From contig NZ_PKOZ01000001.1 of NCBI RefSeq assembly GCF_002946355.1, forward strand, positions 915,931 to 979,930: DNA of 64,000 nucleotides. The letters are read 5' to 3'. The notes beneath the pieces are model-generated. The model was not told the origin of the DNA, did not search any database, and was given only the letters and a program-made list of their open reading frames with translations. A program made the position numbers and the translations under genes. Source of the DNA: Pradoshia eiseniae. GTDB lineage: Bacteria > Bacillota > Bacilli > Bacillales > Pradoshiaceae. How positions within the stretch are numbered: position 1 is the first letter of the stretch; each line of letters starts with the position of its first letter. Below, in pieces: positions 1-6,512 of this stretch.

Positions 1-318
1 ACGTATTATATAGCTGCTAAAGTGATGGATATCGTTGTTGAAGGTCTGAATGAATCCCGTTCTGCCACAATTATTTCGAAAGAGTATGAAGAAATCTCTC
101 AAGCCATCCAAGACCGTTTGGGCCGATCCACCACCTTCCTTTATGCAAAGGGCGGTTATTTGCAAGAAGATACACAAATGATTTATTGCGTTCTGACGAG
201 GCTGGAATTGACCAAGCTGAAGGATATCGTGCATGATATTGATGAGAATGCTTTTATAGCCATTGAAAATGTAGCAGATGTCATGGGCGGTAATTTCGAG
301 AAGAAGAACATCCATTAA
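1..318 (+). CDS. YitT family membrane protein, C-terminal part (5' end outside window)
   Basis: The reading frame is open from base 1, so this is the 3' part of a longer gene; the first ATG at base 22 is internal. The visible ~105 residues form the soluble C-terminal domain (DUF2179 type) of YitT/YvjA proteins, whose membrane part lies upstream. What I see is the typical family ending: a VDIVVEGLN-like segment, then SATIISKEYEEI, then a KGGYLQEDTQMIYCVL stretch and a terminal IENVADVMGG. YitT proteins are widespread in Bacillaceae but their molecular function is not established. A strong terminator follows directly. Confidence 0.8.
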   Translation, partial: TYYIAAKVMDIVVEGLNESRSATIISKEYEEISQAIQDRLGRSTTFLYAKGGYLQEDTQMIYCVLTRLELTKLKDIVHDIDENAFIAIENVADVMGGNFEKKNIH

Positions 319-341
319 TCATTAAGAATAGAAGATTGTAT

Positions 342-387
342 AAAAAGATTCATAAAAGGGTGCTTGGCCTTTTTATGAATCTTTTTT
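342..387 (+). terminator. Rho-independent terminator after the YitT-family gene
   Basis: An A-rich arm containing AAGATTCATAAAA pairs with TTTTATGAATCTT across a short GC-containing loop and is followed by a run of T. Confidence 0.85.
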
Positions 388-447
388 CATGGGAAGATTA
401 TCTTTACTCAGATACGGGAATAGTCGTCTATTAGGGAGGTAATAACC

Positions 448-1158
448 ATGAAAGATAAACCAATTATCGGATTAACAAGTAATTTATATGAGGTAGAAGG
501 TATTGAAAGTACAATCATCTACTTACAATATTCAGAGGCTGTAAAGAAGGCGGGAGGAATTCCAATTATTTTCCCGCTCGGTGATGAGGATATCGCTAAG
601 GTATGGATTTCCATGGTCGATGGTGTATTGCTAACGGGCGGCATTGACGTTCATCCGAAGTTTTATGGAGAGGAGCCTAGTGAAAATCTCGGTGTAACAG
701 ATGAAAGGCTGGATAAATCGGATTTAGCCGTTATTAAAGAGGCAAGGAAGCAGAAGAAACCCCTCTTTGGGATTTGCAGGGGCTCCCACTTAATTAATGT
801 TGCTCTTGGCGGAACTCTCCATCAGCATCTTGATGATGAAGATCCTATCCGTAATCTTGATCACTTAACCGATGTTGAGAGGCCTGAGACGGTTCATGAA
901 ATAACCGTAGAAAAGGATACCCGATTCCACGAAATCTTGAAAAAGGATAAGGCGAAGGTGAACAGCTTCCATCATCAAGGGGTAAAGAAACTGGGCGGTG
1001 GCTTGAGATGCGCTGCTAAGGCGGAAGACGGCTTAATCGAGGCCTTCGAGGGAAAAGCTGAGCCAATCATTGGGACGCAATTTCACCCTGAGGAATTGAG
1101 CGAGCATGACTTCAGTATGGAGAGATTGCTGAAGTATTTCGTGAGCATGTGTAAATAA
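448..1158 (+). CDS. Gamma-glutamyl-gamma-aminobutyrate hydrolase family protein (class I amidotransferase fold)
   Basis: Predicted cytosolic hydrolase of the peptidase C26/PuuD group, which cleaves gamma-glutamyl amides. The 236-residue length fits the family. The nucleophile is Cys110 in a GICRGSH elbow, and the His213/Glu215 pair lies in the GTQFHPEE motif near the C-terminus, so the Cys-His-Glu triad is complete. An LTGGIDVHP segment around residue 65 matches the usual PuuD substrate-side loop. The start ATG has a good GGGAGGT ribosome site seven bases upstream. It stands alone between a terminator and a convergent gene, so the neighbours do not identify the substrate; gamma-glutamyl-GABA is only the family's best known one. 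Confidence 0.85.
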   Translation: MKDKPIIGLTSNLYEVEGIESTIIYLQYSEAVKKAGGIPIIFPLGDEDIAKVWISMVDGVLLTGGIDVHPKFYGEEPSENLGVTDERLDKSDLAVIKEARKQKKPLFGICRGSHLINVALGGTLHQHLDDEDPIRNLDHLTDVERPETVHEITVEKDTRFHEILKKDKAKVNSFHHQGVKKLGGGLRCAAKAEDGLIEAFEGKAEPIIGTQFHPEELSEHDFSMERLLKYFVSMCK

Positions 1159-1189
1159 TTCGTTTTGATGTAGGGAATATGCCTATCGG

Positions 1190-1669
1190 TTAACTCAGAT
1201 GGGTGAATTCATAGCTTATTAATTTTTTGTCTTGAAGGATGCAGACATGCTTTAATGGTTCACGGCAGTTTAATACATTCAGCAAATAGTGAGGAATCAT
1301 TTCTCCGGCACCTAACTGGCCGGGGGCTAGCAGCCATGAAATCTTTTTCCAATCCAGTATCCCTTCAGCTGTCTTTTGGGGTGTTTCATAGTGAGTGGCA
1401 CTAGGGATATCAGCTAAGAAAACATAAAGGCCGTCTTGATAACCAAGATCTGTTTCCCATGTGATGATTCCTTTGAAGGTGACTTCTTCCGGCTTTATCG
1501 AAATACCTGTTTCTTCATCAATCTCTCTTATGATGCAGTCCAGAGGAGTTTCGCCTTCTTTCATCTTTCCGCCGATACCGTTCCACAATCCTTGAACAGG
1601 GGCAAAATCCCTGTTCAGCATAAGGATTTCGTCCTTTCTTTTTAGAAAACATAAGGTGTATTTATACAA
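1190..1669 (-). CDS. Nudix hydrolase, MutT-like (8-oxo-dGTP diphosphatase type)
   Basis: A complete Nudix box is visible: GG-K-MKEGE, seven residues, then REIDEETGI, which matches the Gx5Ex7REUxEExGU pattern that binds Mg2+. The N-terminus YKYTLCFLKRKDEILMLNR and the GLWNGIGG lead-in are typical of Bacillus 8-oxo-dGTP diphosphatases, which clean oxidised nucleotides from the pool; the true substrate is unproven. I place the start at the TTG at 1669 because AAGGGGAG lies six bases upstream. A longer reading from a TTG at 1687 would put that ribosome site inside the gene. About 159 residues, monocistronic, convergent with the preceding gene. Confidence 0.85.
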   Translation of the reverse strand: MYKYTLCFLKRKDEILMLNRDFAPVQGLWNGIGGKMKEGETPLDCIIREIDEETGISIKPEEVTFKGIITWETDLGYQDGLYVFLADIPSATHYETPQKTAEGILDWKKISWLLAPGQLGAGEMIPHYLLNVLNCREPLKHVCILQDKKLISYEFTHLS

Positions 1670-1785
1670 AGTATCTCTCCCCTTCAACCATATTATCTTT
1701 TAAAGCAATAGCAGCAAATGGAAGTCTCCCTGAAAATATAGTACATTAAGAAGGAAGATACTATCAAACAGGAGACTAGAATTTT

Positions 1786-2256
1786 ATGCATAATGAAGCG
1801 AAGAAAGTCAAAGATTCGTTAACGTATTTAACCGATTTGATCCTGCCTGCTGACACAAACCATTATGGGACGGTATTTGGCGGAAAGGTAATGGCGTATG
1901 TCGATAAAATTGCCGGCATTGCTGCGATGCGTCATTGCCGCAAACCTGTCGTGACTGCTTCAGGAGATTCATTAGATTTCCATGCCCCTATCAAGTCAGG
2001 GGAAGCCATTAATCTTGAGGCATTTGTCACATGGGCTCATAAAACATCCATGGTTGTCTATGTGAAGGTGGAAGGAGAAAATCTTATGACAGGTGAGCGC
2101 CGCTTGACCTCTGAGGCCTATCTAACGATGATTGCTGTCGATGAAGCGGGCAGGCCATCACCGGTACCGGCTATCATTCCGGAGACAGAGCTTGAAATCA
2201 GCCTGTATAAACGCGCCGAAGAACGCTACTTTGATCGAAAAAAACAAACAAAATAG
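1786..2256 (+). CDS. Acyl-CoA thioesterase, hotdog fold (YkhA-like)
   Basis: A 156-residue single hotdog domain that hydrolyses acyl-CoA to free acid and CoA in the cytosol. The TNHYGTVFGGKVMAYVDKIAG segment carries the conserved Asn25 and Asp40 expected at the active site of the YciA/BACH-type thioesterases. The second conserved block is SLDFHAPIKSGEAINLEAFV. The start is supported by GGAGA upstream. No operon partner: the next gene begins behind an RNA hairpin. Chain-length preference cannot be read from the sequence. Confidence 0.88.
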   Translation: MHNEAKKVKDSLTYLTDLILPADTNHYGTVFGGKVMAYVDKIAGIAAMRHCRKPVVTASGDSLDFHAPIKSGEAINLEAFVTWAHKTSMVVYVKVEGENLMTGERRLTSEAYLTMIAVDEAGRPSPVPAIIPETELEISLYKRAEERYFDRKKQTK

Positions 2257-2275
2257 ACAAGCCTGCTTCTATTAT

Positions 2276-2320
2276 AAGCCCCTTCGTCATACTAGTTAGT
2301 AATAGATGATGAGGGGGCTT
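2276..2320 (+). promoter_or_regulatory. RNA hairpin that sequesters the ribosome binding site of the following gene
   Basis: The 5' arm AAGCCCCTTCGTCAT (2276-2290) pairs along all 15 positions, with two G-U wobbles, with ATGATGAGGGGGCTT (2306-2320). The GAGGGGG in the 3' arm is the only Shine-Dalgarno candidate for the ATG at 2325, so the stem hides it. There is no T tract, so it is a poor terminator. Confidence 0.6.
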
Positions 2321-2324
2321 ACCT

Positions 2325-2609
2325 ATGCAAGGAGGAAATGAATTAATTCAGGCCTTATACTTATGCGGAGAGGACTGCAGCAGTACGGCCATTGAAGCCT
2401 TTGCAGCCGCAAATGCAGGAGAAATCGAGCTAGCCCACAAGAAATTGAAAGAGGCGGATGACTCGTTTAATTATGGACGAGCCATCCAGTTGTCTATTAT
2501 CAAAAACATGGATGGCAGAGAGAATCGTGAAAAGGTTGTTGCTGAAAACTATCTGCTTCTGGCCATGAACATGAATGATATGATTCGTGAATACGTGAAA
2601 AGGTTATAA
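2325..2609 (+). CDS. PTS IIA (lactose/cellobiose)-like small helical protein without the phospho-histidine
   Basis: A 94-residue all-helical protein. Residues ~20-50 (AIEAFAAANAGEIELAHKKLKEADDSF) match the helix pair of LacF/CelC-type PTS IIA subunits, including the 'GEIELAHKKLKEA' pattern. Those subunits carry phosphate on a histidine in an HAQDHLM motif; the corresponding region here reads AENYLLLAMNM and contains no His. No IIB or IIC gene is nearby. I therefore expect a fold relative with a non-transport role rather than a working PTS component. Translation is probably limited by the hairpin just upstream. Family assignment rests on pattern only. Confidence 0.5.
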   Translation: MQGGNELIQALYLCGEDCSSTAIEAFAAANAGEIELAHKKLKEADDSFNYGRAIQLSIIKNMDGRENREKVVAENYLLLAMNMNDMIREYVKRL

Positions 2610-2610
2610 A

Positions 2611-2874
2611 TCAGTTTTTTGGCGGGTTAATTCTTAATTGCTCCATAGCCATTCTCGTTAATTCCTTTACCATGCCTCCGCCTAACGCTCCGCCAATTTT
2701 CCCGGCGTCTTCCGCGGTGATTTTGCCATTATAGCCATGTGCAAGCGGAATGTTTTTTTCTTTAGCAATTTCATACTTTGCTTTTTCTGGATCATCCGTA
2801 TGGGCGATTTGTGCTTTTAAGCGGTCGAGAGCTTGCCTTGATTCTGGAATCATGATTTTTGTTCTTCTTGCCAT
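2611..2874 (-). CDS. Alpha/beta-type small acid-soluble spore protein
   Basis: These proteins coat and protect DNA in dormant spores and are degraded by the Gpr protease at germination. The 87-residue protein has the family's N-terminal LKAQIA segment, an EIAKE sequence resembling the Gpr cleavage site, and the C-terminal DNA-binding stretch GKIGGALGGGMVKELTRMAMEQL. It is longer than the usual 60-70 residues because of an insert (about residues 38-58). AAGGAGGAAG stands just upstream of the ATG. It is convergent with the preceding gene, with one base between the stop codons. The sporulation sigma factor promoter was not resolved by eye. Confidence 0.85.
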   Translation of the reverse strand: MARRTKIMIPESRQALDRLKAQIAHTDDPEKAKYEIAKEKNIPLAHGYNGKITAEDAGKIGGALGGGMVKELTRMAMEQLRINPPKN

Positions 2875-2993
2875 TTTTCTTCCTCCTTTTTCATTAAAGT
2901 ATCCAGAGGGGAGTCAAATTAGTCTTGTCTGGTATAATGGAAATAACGTTCACTAATAGAACATGAGAGAGTTATAGGGGGATTAGAATTTAG

Positions 2994-3749
2994 ATGAGAT
3001 TAGTGTCATGGAATGTCAACGGCTTAAGAGCATGTGTGGGGAAAGGCTTCTTGGAGGTCTTTCAAAACCTTGATGCAGATGTGTTCTGTGTTCAGGAAAC
3101 AAAGCTTCAGGAAGGTCAAATTGCCCTCGAGCTAGAAGGATATCACCAATACTGGAACTATGCGGTTAAGAAAGGGTATTCCGGAACAGCCGTATTTACT
3201 AAGGAAAAGCCAAAGTCAGTTTCTTATGGAATCGGCAAGGATGAATATGATGTTGAAGGCAGGGCCATAACCCTTGAGTTCGAAAGCTACTACCTCGTAA
3301 ATGTCTATACGCCTAATTCACAGCGGGATTTGGCGAGACTTGGATATCGCCTCGTTTGGGAAGATTTATTGAAGGATTATTTACTGGAGCTTGGCGAGAA
3401 GAAGCCAGTTATTCTTACTGGAGACTTGAATGTGGCCCACTCTGAAATTGATTTAAAAAATGCAAAATCCAATCGGGGCAATTCAGGATTCACCGATGAG
3501 GAAAGGCAAAAGATGACGGAGCTCCTTGAATCAGGATTTGTTGATTCATTCCGTCATTTGCACCCGGAATTGACTGATCATTATACATGGTGGTCGTATA
3601 TGAGCCGCGTTCGCGAACGTAATATCGGCTGGAGAATTGACTACTTCATCGTGCAAAGCTCAATTGCTGACAAAATAAAGGCAGCCAGCATCCATTCGGA
3701 AATTATGGGTAGTGATCATTGCCCGATTTCGGTGGAGATAGATTTATAA
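2994..3749 (+). CDS. exoA: Exodeoxyribonuclease III / AP endonuclease ExoA
   Basis: Base-excision-repair nuclease that cuts 5' of abasic sites and has 3'-5' exonuclease and 3'-phosphatase activity. The 251-residue length equals the Bacillus enzyme. Active-site motifs of the exonuclease-endonuclease-phosphatase fold are complete: SWNVNGLRA (Asn7), VQETKL (Glu35 binds the metal), GDLNVAHSEIDL, WRIDYF and the terminal GSDHCPI with the catalytic His. Single gene with AGGGGGAT upstream of the ATG and its own terminator. Confidence 0.95.
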   Translation: MRLVSWNVNGLRACVGKGFLEVFQNLDADVFCVQETKLQEGQIALELEGYHQYWNYAVKKGYSGTAVFTKEKPKSVSYGIGKDEYDVEGRAITLEFESYYLVNVYTPNSQRDLARLGYRLVWEDLLKDYLLELGEKKPVILTGDLNVAHSEIDLKNAKSNRGNSGFTDEERQKMTELLESGFVDSFRHLHPELTDHYTWWSYMSRVRERNIGWRIDYFIVQSSIADKIKAASIHSEIMGSDHCPISVEIDL

Positions 3750-3758
3750 GGAAGAAAC

Positions 3759-3795
3759 AACACCATTCCAGGAACAAACGGAATGGTGTTTTTAT
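3759..3795 (+). terminator. Rho-independent terminator after exoA
   Basis: AACACCATTCC pairs with GGAATGGTGTT across a nine-base loop and is followed by TTTATTATT. Confidence 0.88.
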
Positions 3796-4009
3796 TATTC
3801 AAGGCTGTTTTCGTAAAGATTGTTGCTATTGAATAAAAAGGGAAACTGCTATTCATATTATGGTGCAATCGAGAAGAGAGCACCTTCTTGAACAAAAAGG
3901 GTAGTTTAGTTTAATAAGGTTTTGATGAATAACATAAAGAACAATATTAAAGTGAACTGAGGAATAAGTTTATTAAGGACTGTTATATGGATTAGTTGTT
4001 ATTGTCGTT

Positions 4010-4423
4010 TTACATTTCCTTAGAATATTTATATAAATAAAAGATGAACACACCGTACACAAGTAAGTAAGCAAAGACAAGTAAAAGGATAATTGATAAG
4101 TCTGCATTCAGGAAAACAAAAATCAGCATTAGTATGGTTAAAATATAACCCATTGCATCAAAACCTTTTGCCTTTGCGTTATTATTAATAGCGATATTTC
4201 TTTCATCTTTTTCTTCAATTGAAGCTTTTCGTTTATATTCTGGATTTTTTTCAGCAATCGCAATTACAATTATTTGAGCCAAACTAAGACCAAATAGTCC
4301 AGCTCCAATCCCAATAAGAAGTCCAGGTATCGTATTTCCTGTAATTACAAACTTTCCAATAGCAACAAAGATTGCTGCCAAAACTGTTAGGGCTAAATAT
4401 ATTTTTATCTTTTTATTTTTCAT
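4010..4423 (-). CDS. Small integral membrane protein coupled to an XRE regulator (DUF2178-like)
   Basis: A 137-residue protein with four hydrophobic segments (about residues 8-25, 30-52, 88-105, 108-130) around a charged central loop that contains IEEKDERN. Such a loop and the pairing with a short XRE repressor are typical of DUF2178-like membrane proteins in Firmicutes; function unknown. The start ATG at 4423 overlaps the last codons of the upstream regulator by 11 bases and has GAGGAGAG before it, so translation is probably coupled. A longer reading from 4471 would lie entirely inside the regulator gene and is not credible. Confidence 0.7.
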   Translation of the reverse strand: MKNKKIKIYLALTVLAAIFVAIGKFVITGNTIPGLLIGIGAGLFGLSLAQIIVIAIAEKNPEYKRKASIEEKDERNIAINNNAKAKGFDAMGYILTILMLIFVFLNADLSIILLLVFAYLLVYGVFIFYLYKYSKEM

Positions 4424-4625
4424 TTTCTTCACTCTCCTCATAAATAAAAATGTCTTCAATACTGACCTCAAACAGTCGAGCGATTTTAAAAGCTAAAATG
4501 ATAGAGGGATTATAACGACCGTTTTCAAGTGAGCCAATGGTTTGGCGAGAGACTTCTAAGCGATCTGCTAACTCCTCCTGTTTGATGCCGTGCTTCTTTC
4601 TCAACTCAGCAAGTCTATTTTTCAT
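4413..4625 (-). CDS. XRE/Cro-family helix-turn-helix repressor
   Basis: A 70-residue protein that is almost only a Cro/C1-type HTH: KHGIKQEELADRLEVSRQTIGSLENGRYNPSIILAFKIARLFEVSIEDIF. The recognition helix is SRQTIGSLENG and the 'F-E' tail IFIYEESEENEK is acidic. It is the first gene of a two-gene operon with the membrane protein. The promoter region holds a perfect 26-bp palindrome and a second imperfect copy that overlaps the -35 box, so autoregulation is likely. Similar XRE/membrane pairs occur in many Bacilli but the signal they respond to is not known. Confidence 0.85.
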   Translation of the reverse strand: MKNRLAELRKKHGIKQEELADRLEVSRQTIGSLENGRYNPSIILAFKIARLFEVSIEDIFIYEESEENEK

Positions 4626-4641
4626 CCCCTAGCCTCCTTAT

Positions 4642-4667
4642 TTGATGGAAAGTTAACTTTCCATCAA
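4642..4667. promoter_or_regulatory. Perfect 26-bp palindromic operator of the XRE repressor
   Basis: TTGATGGAAAGTT is followed directly by its exact reverse complement. It lies 17 bases upstream of the XRE start codon and just downstream of the -10 box at 4672-4677, where a bound dimer would block transcription. Confidence 0.75.
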
Positions 4668-4671
4668 GTTC

Positions 4672-4700
4672 ATTATATTTGAAAACCTTCACCACGTAAA
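4672..4700 (-). promoter_or_regulatory. SigA-type promoter of the XRE/membrane protein operon
   Basis: On the minus strand TTTACG (4700-4695) and TATAAT (4677-4672) are separated by exactly 17 bases. The -35 lies inside the second operator copy and the -10 borders the perfect palindrome. Confidence 0.65.
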
Positions 4701-4713
4701 GTTTGCTTTCCAT
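4696..4713. promoter_or_regulatory. Second, imperfect XRE operator overlapping the -35 box
   Basis: GTAAAGTTTGCTTTCCAT repeats the core of the perfect palindrome (GGAAAGTTAACTTTCCAT) with a few changes, 29 bases further upstream centre to edge. Confidence 0.55.
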
Positions 4714-5020
4714 AACAAAAGTCAATTTAGGCAAAACTCTATCCCGATTTCCTTTAACTAACAGAAGCAAATCAATTTCAAGGATTTTAATAAGGTCTCT
4801 TTTTTGAAAGTAACTAACGGGTGCATTGATTTAAGAAGGATTAATGCCTTTTTGTGTTGAATTTCTTATGGAACAGACGTGGCAGGGTAAACGGTTGAAG
4901 GATTTATTTTTACTTTACCGAATATATAATTTAAGGATCATATTAAGAAGGAGAATTAAAATGCTTAATCAATAAGCACGAATGTATTCTTTTATTGTGT
5001 AGTTAGAACGGAGGACATTA
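4714..5020. other. Intergenic stretch with no recognised gene
   Basis: AT-rich. It holds a weak hairpin around 4815-4852 followed by TTTTT, and a four-codon reading frame at 4961 behind a good ribosome site (see rejected items). I see nothing else. Confidence 0.5.
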
Positions 5021-5191
5021 TTGATACTTTTTAACCTGTTATTTGTCTTATTGACGATTTTAGTAGTAGGGTATGGCCTGTATTTTTTAGAATTTAAGAA
5101 AAATAAGAATAGAAACAGTTTTATTATCGGTTATCTATATTTGCTTTTTGGAGTAGTTGGATTAGTTGTAACTATAATGGTATTAATTTAA
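5021..5191 (+). CDS. Small two-pass membrane protein (56 residues)
   Basis: A short gene starting with TTG six bases after ACGGAGGA. The product has one hydrophobic helix at about residues 2-22 (ILFNLLFVLLTILVVGYGLYF), a basic linker EFKKNKNRN, and a second helix at about residues 33-56 (IIGYLYLLFGVVGLVVTIMVLI). The clean positive-inside linker, the strong ribosome site and the stop directly after the second helix argue that it is real despite its size. No family recognised. It lies in the accessory stretch downstream of, and divergent from, the XRE operon. Confidence 0.6.
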   Translation: MILFNLLFVLLTILVVGYGLYFLEFKKNKNRNSFIIGYLYLLFGVVGLVVTIMVLI

Positions 5192-5327
5192 TCTTTTTCC
5201 ATTTCATTTGGCTATCTTCTTATAAAATATCGACATCTTTTAAAAGTGGGATATTCATTTTGTTGATTGATTCAAAGTAGATATTATATTCAACAAAAAG
5301 GTCAGTTTAATGGAAGAAGGAATGAGG

Positions 5328-5564
5328 ATGAATATTGAAAAAGAAAATCATTGGGTTATTTATAGTAGAGGAAAATCTACATTTAAAGGAGCATTATTGA
5401 AATTAATGGTGATACGGTCATTGTTGATTGGGAAAGGGCAGAACCTTTGTGACCTTGCAGTAAATCGGGCCGCAACGTTCCAAGTTGGGGATGAAATAGA
5501 AGGTGGTTTTTACGGGGTAATTAAGGAATCGTATCCCTCTCAAATTAATACCCTTTTTGTTTAA
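5328..5564 (+). CDS. Hypothetical protein, possibly frameshifted
   Basis: About 78 residues starting at the ATG at 5328, which has GAAGAAGG six bases upstream; in-frame ATGs at 5310 and 5322 have no such spacing. The product begins MNIEKENHWVIYSRGKSTFKG and ends GDEIEGGFYGVIKESYPSQ. The middle reads oddly, whereas the next frame over the same bases (about 5390-5450) reads IIEINGDTVIVDWERAEPL, which looks more like natural protein. This may therefore be a decayed gene with compensating frameshifts. I do not recognise a family. Confidence 0.35.
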   Translation: MNIEKENHWVIYSRGKSTFKGALLKLMVIRSLLIGKGQNLCDLAVNRAATFQVGDEIEGGFYGVIKESYPSQINTLFV

Positions 5565-5704
5565 TTGGTTGAATAACTATTCATAGAAGGATAAATGTCC
5601 TTTCTATCGAAGTCCTGATGGAAGTAACAGGGAGTTTAGTTGAGGAAGGTATTGTAAGAATGCTTATAGTATTGAGTTTTTAAAAAAGAGAGTAGGTGTC
5701 TGTA

Positions 5705-6142
5705 ATGCTTCAACAGATTAAAATAGCAAATTGGTTAGTAGAAGCTGATATCTCTAAGACACGTGAATTTTATAATAAAGGTATTAGTGTATGTGATTGT
5801 TTGGACTGTAAGAATTTTGTAGAGGCTTGTAAGCATTTAGATACTTCCGTAGCTATTTTTTTCAATAATTTAGGAATTAATCCTGCTATGCCAGCAAATC
5901 TTTCTATATTTCCAACCAAAGAGACTATGATAAAACAATACATCGGGAATTATCATTTTGTAGGCAAAGTGTTAAAAGGAGAATTTAATACATTTGAAAA
6001 TGCTTTCGAAATCAAAAGTTTTATGTTTGACTTTTCGGACGACTTAGCATTTGTTCCAGAAGATTTTCCTGATCCTGTCCTTCAGTTAGATTTTGATGCT
6101 GAAATCCCTTGGGTTCTTGATGAGCATCCAGATGAAATTTAA
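5705..6142 (+). CDS. Hypothetical acidic cytosolic protein
   Basis: About 145 residues. The N-terminal part contains CDCLDCKNF, an arrangement of three cysteines that could bind a metal, followed by an AIFFNNLGINPAMPANLSIF segment; the C-terminus is strongly acidic (LQLDFDAEIPWVLDEHPDE). No signal peptide or membrane segment. It resembles the small Bacillus proteins that often accompany toxin-immunity islands, but I have no direct evidence for such a role. Start chosen at ATG 5705; a GTG at 5696 is possible. Base composition is AT-rich like the surrounding accessory stretch. Confidence 0.55.
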   Translation: MLQQIKIANWLVEADISKTREFYNKGISVCDCLDCKNFVEACKHLDTSVAIFFNNLGINPAMPANLSIFPTKETMIKQYIGNYHFVGKVLKGEFNTFENAFEIKSFMFDFSDDLAFVPEDFPDPVLQLDFDAEIPWVLDEHPDEI

Positions 6143-6512
6143 ATGGACGATGATTCTAATTCACCCAATAAGGTTAAAAGAATAAAAAAGAAAGTCCGTT
6201 TTTTTAGCTAATGTGAGCAAAAACAGAAGATAAAGGTTGTTAAATTAACGGTTTTTATGCTACAAACAGAGCGGCATTCCTGTAATAAAGAAGTAAGTTT
6301 ACGAAGGAATGTACTTAAACTATTATGGGCTTTAGTTCAATAACAAGTATAGCCACTTCCTTTAAGGGAGTGGCTATTTTCATATCTATAAGAAGTATTA
6401 ATCAATAGCAACAATCCTTACAAAAACAGTTATTCACTAAAAAGAGATGAGGTGACAATTTGGCTCCATAACAAACGCCCAATCCACTGATCCATGGAAA
6501 GGGCGCTCTATT
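6143..6512. other. Intergenic stretch between convergent genes
   Basis: Contains the terminator at 6349-6380. A GC-rich inverted pair, GCGCCC/GGGCGT, between about 6480 and 6510 probably terminates the minus-strand MFS gene. Nothing else recognised. Confidence 0.5.
6349..6380 (+). terminator. Rho-independent terminator
   Basis: ATAGCCACTTCC pairs with GGGAGTGGCTAT around a TTTAA loop, followed by TTTT. Confidence 0.8.

Noticed and set aside
4961-4975. Four-codon leader frame behind a GAAGGAG site
   Set aside because: Too short to support as a gene. It has no terminator/antiterminator arrangement behind it; it may be a deletion scar.
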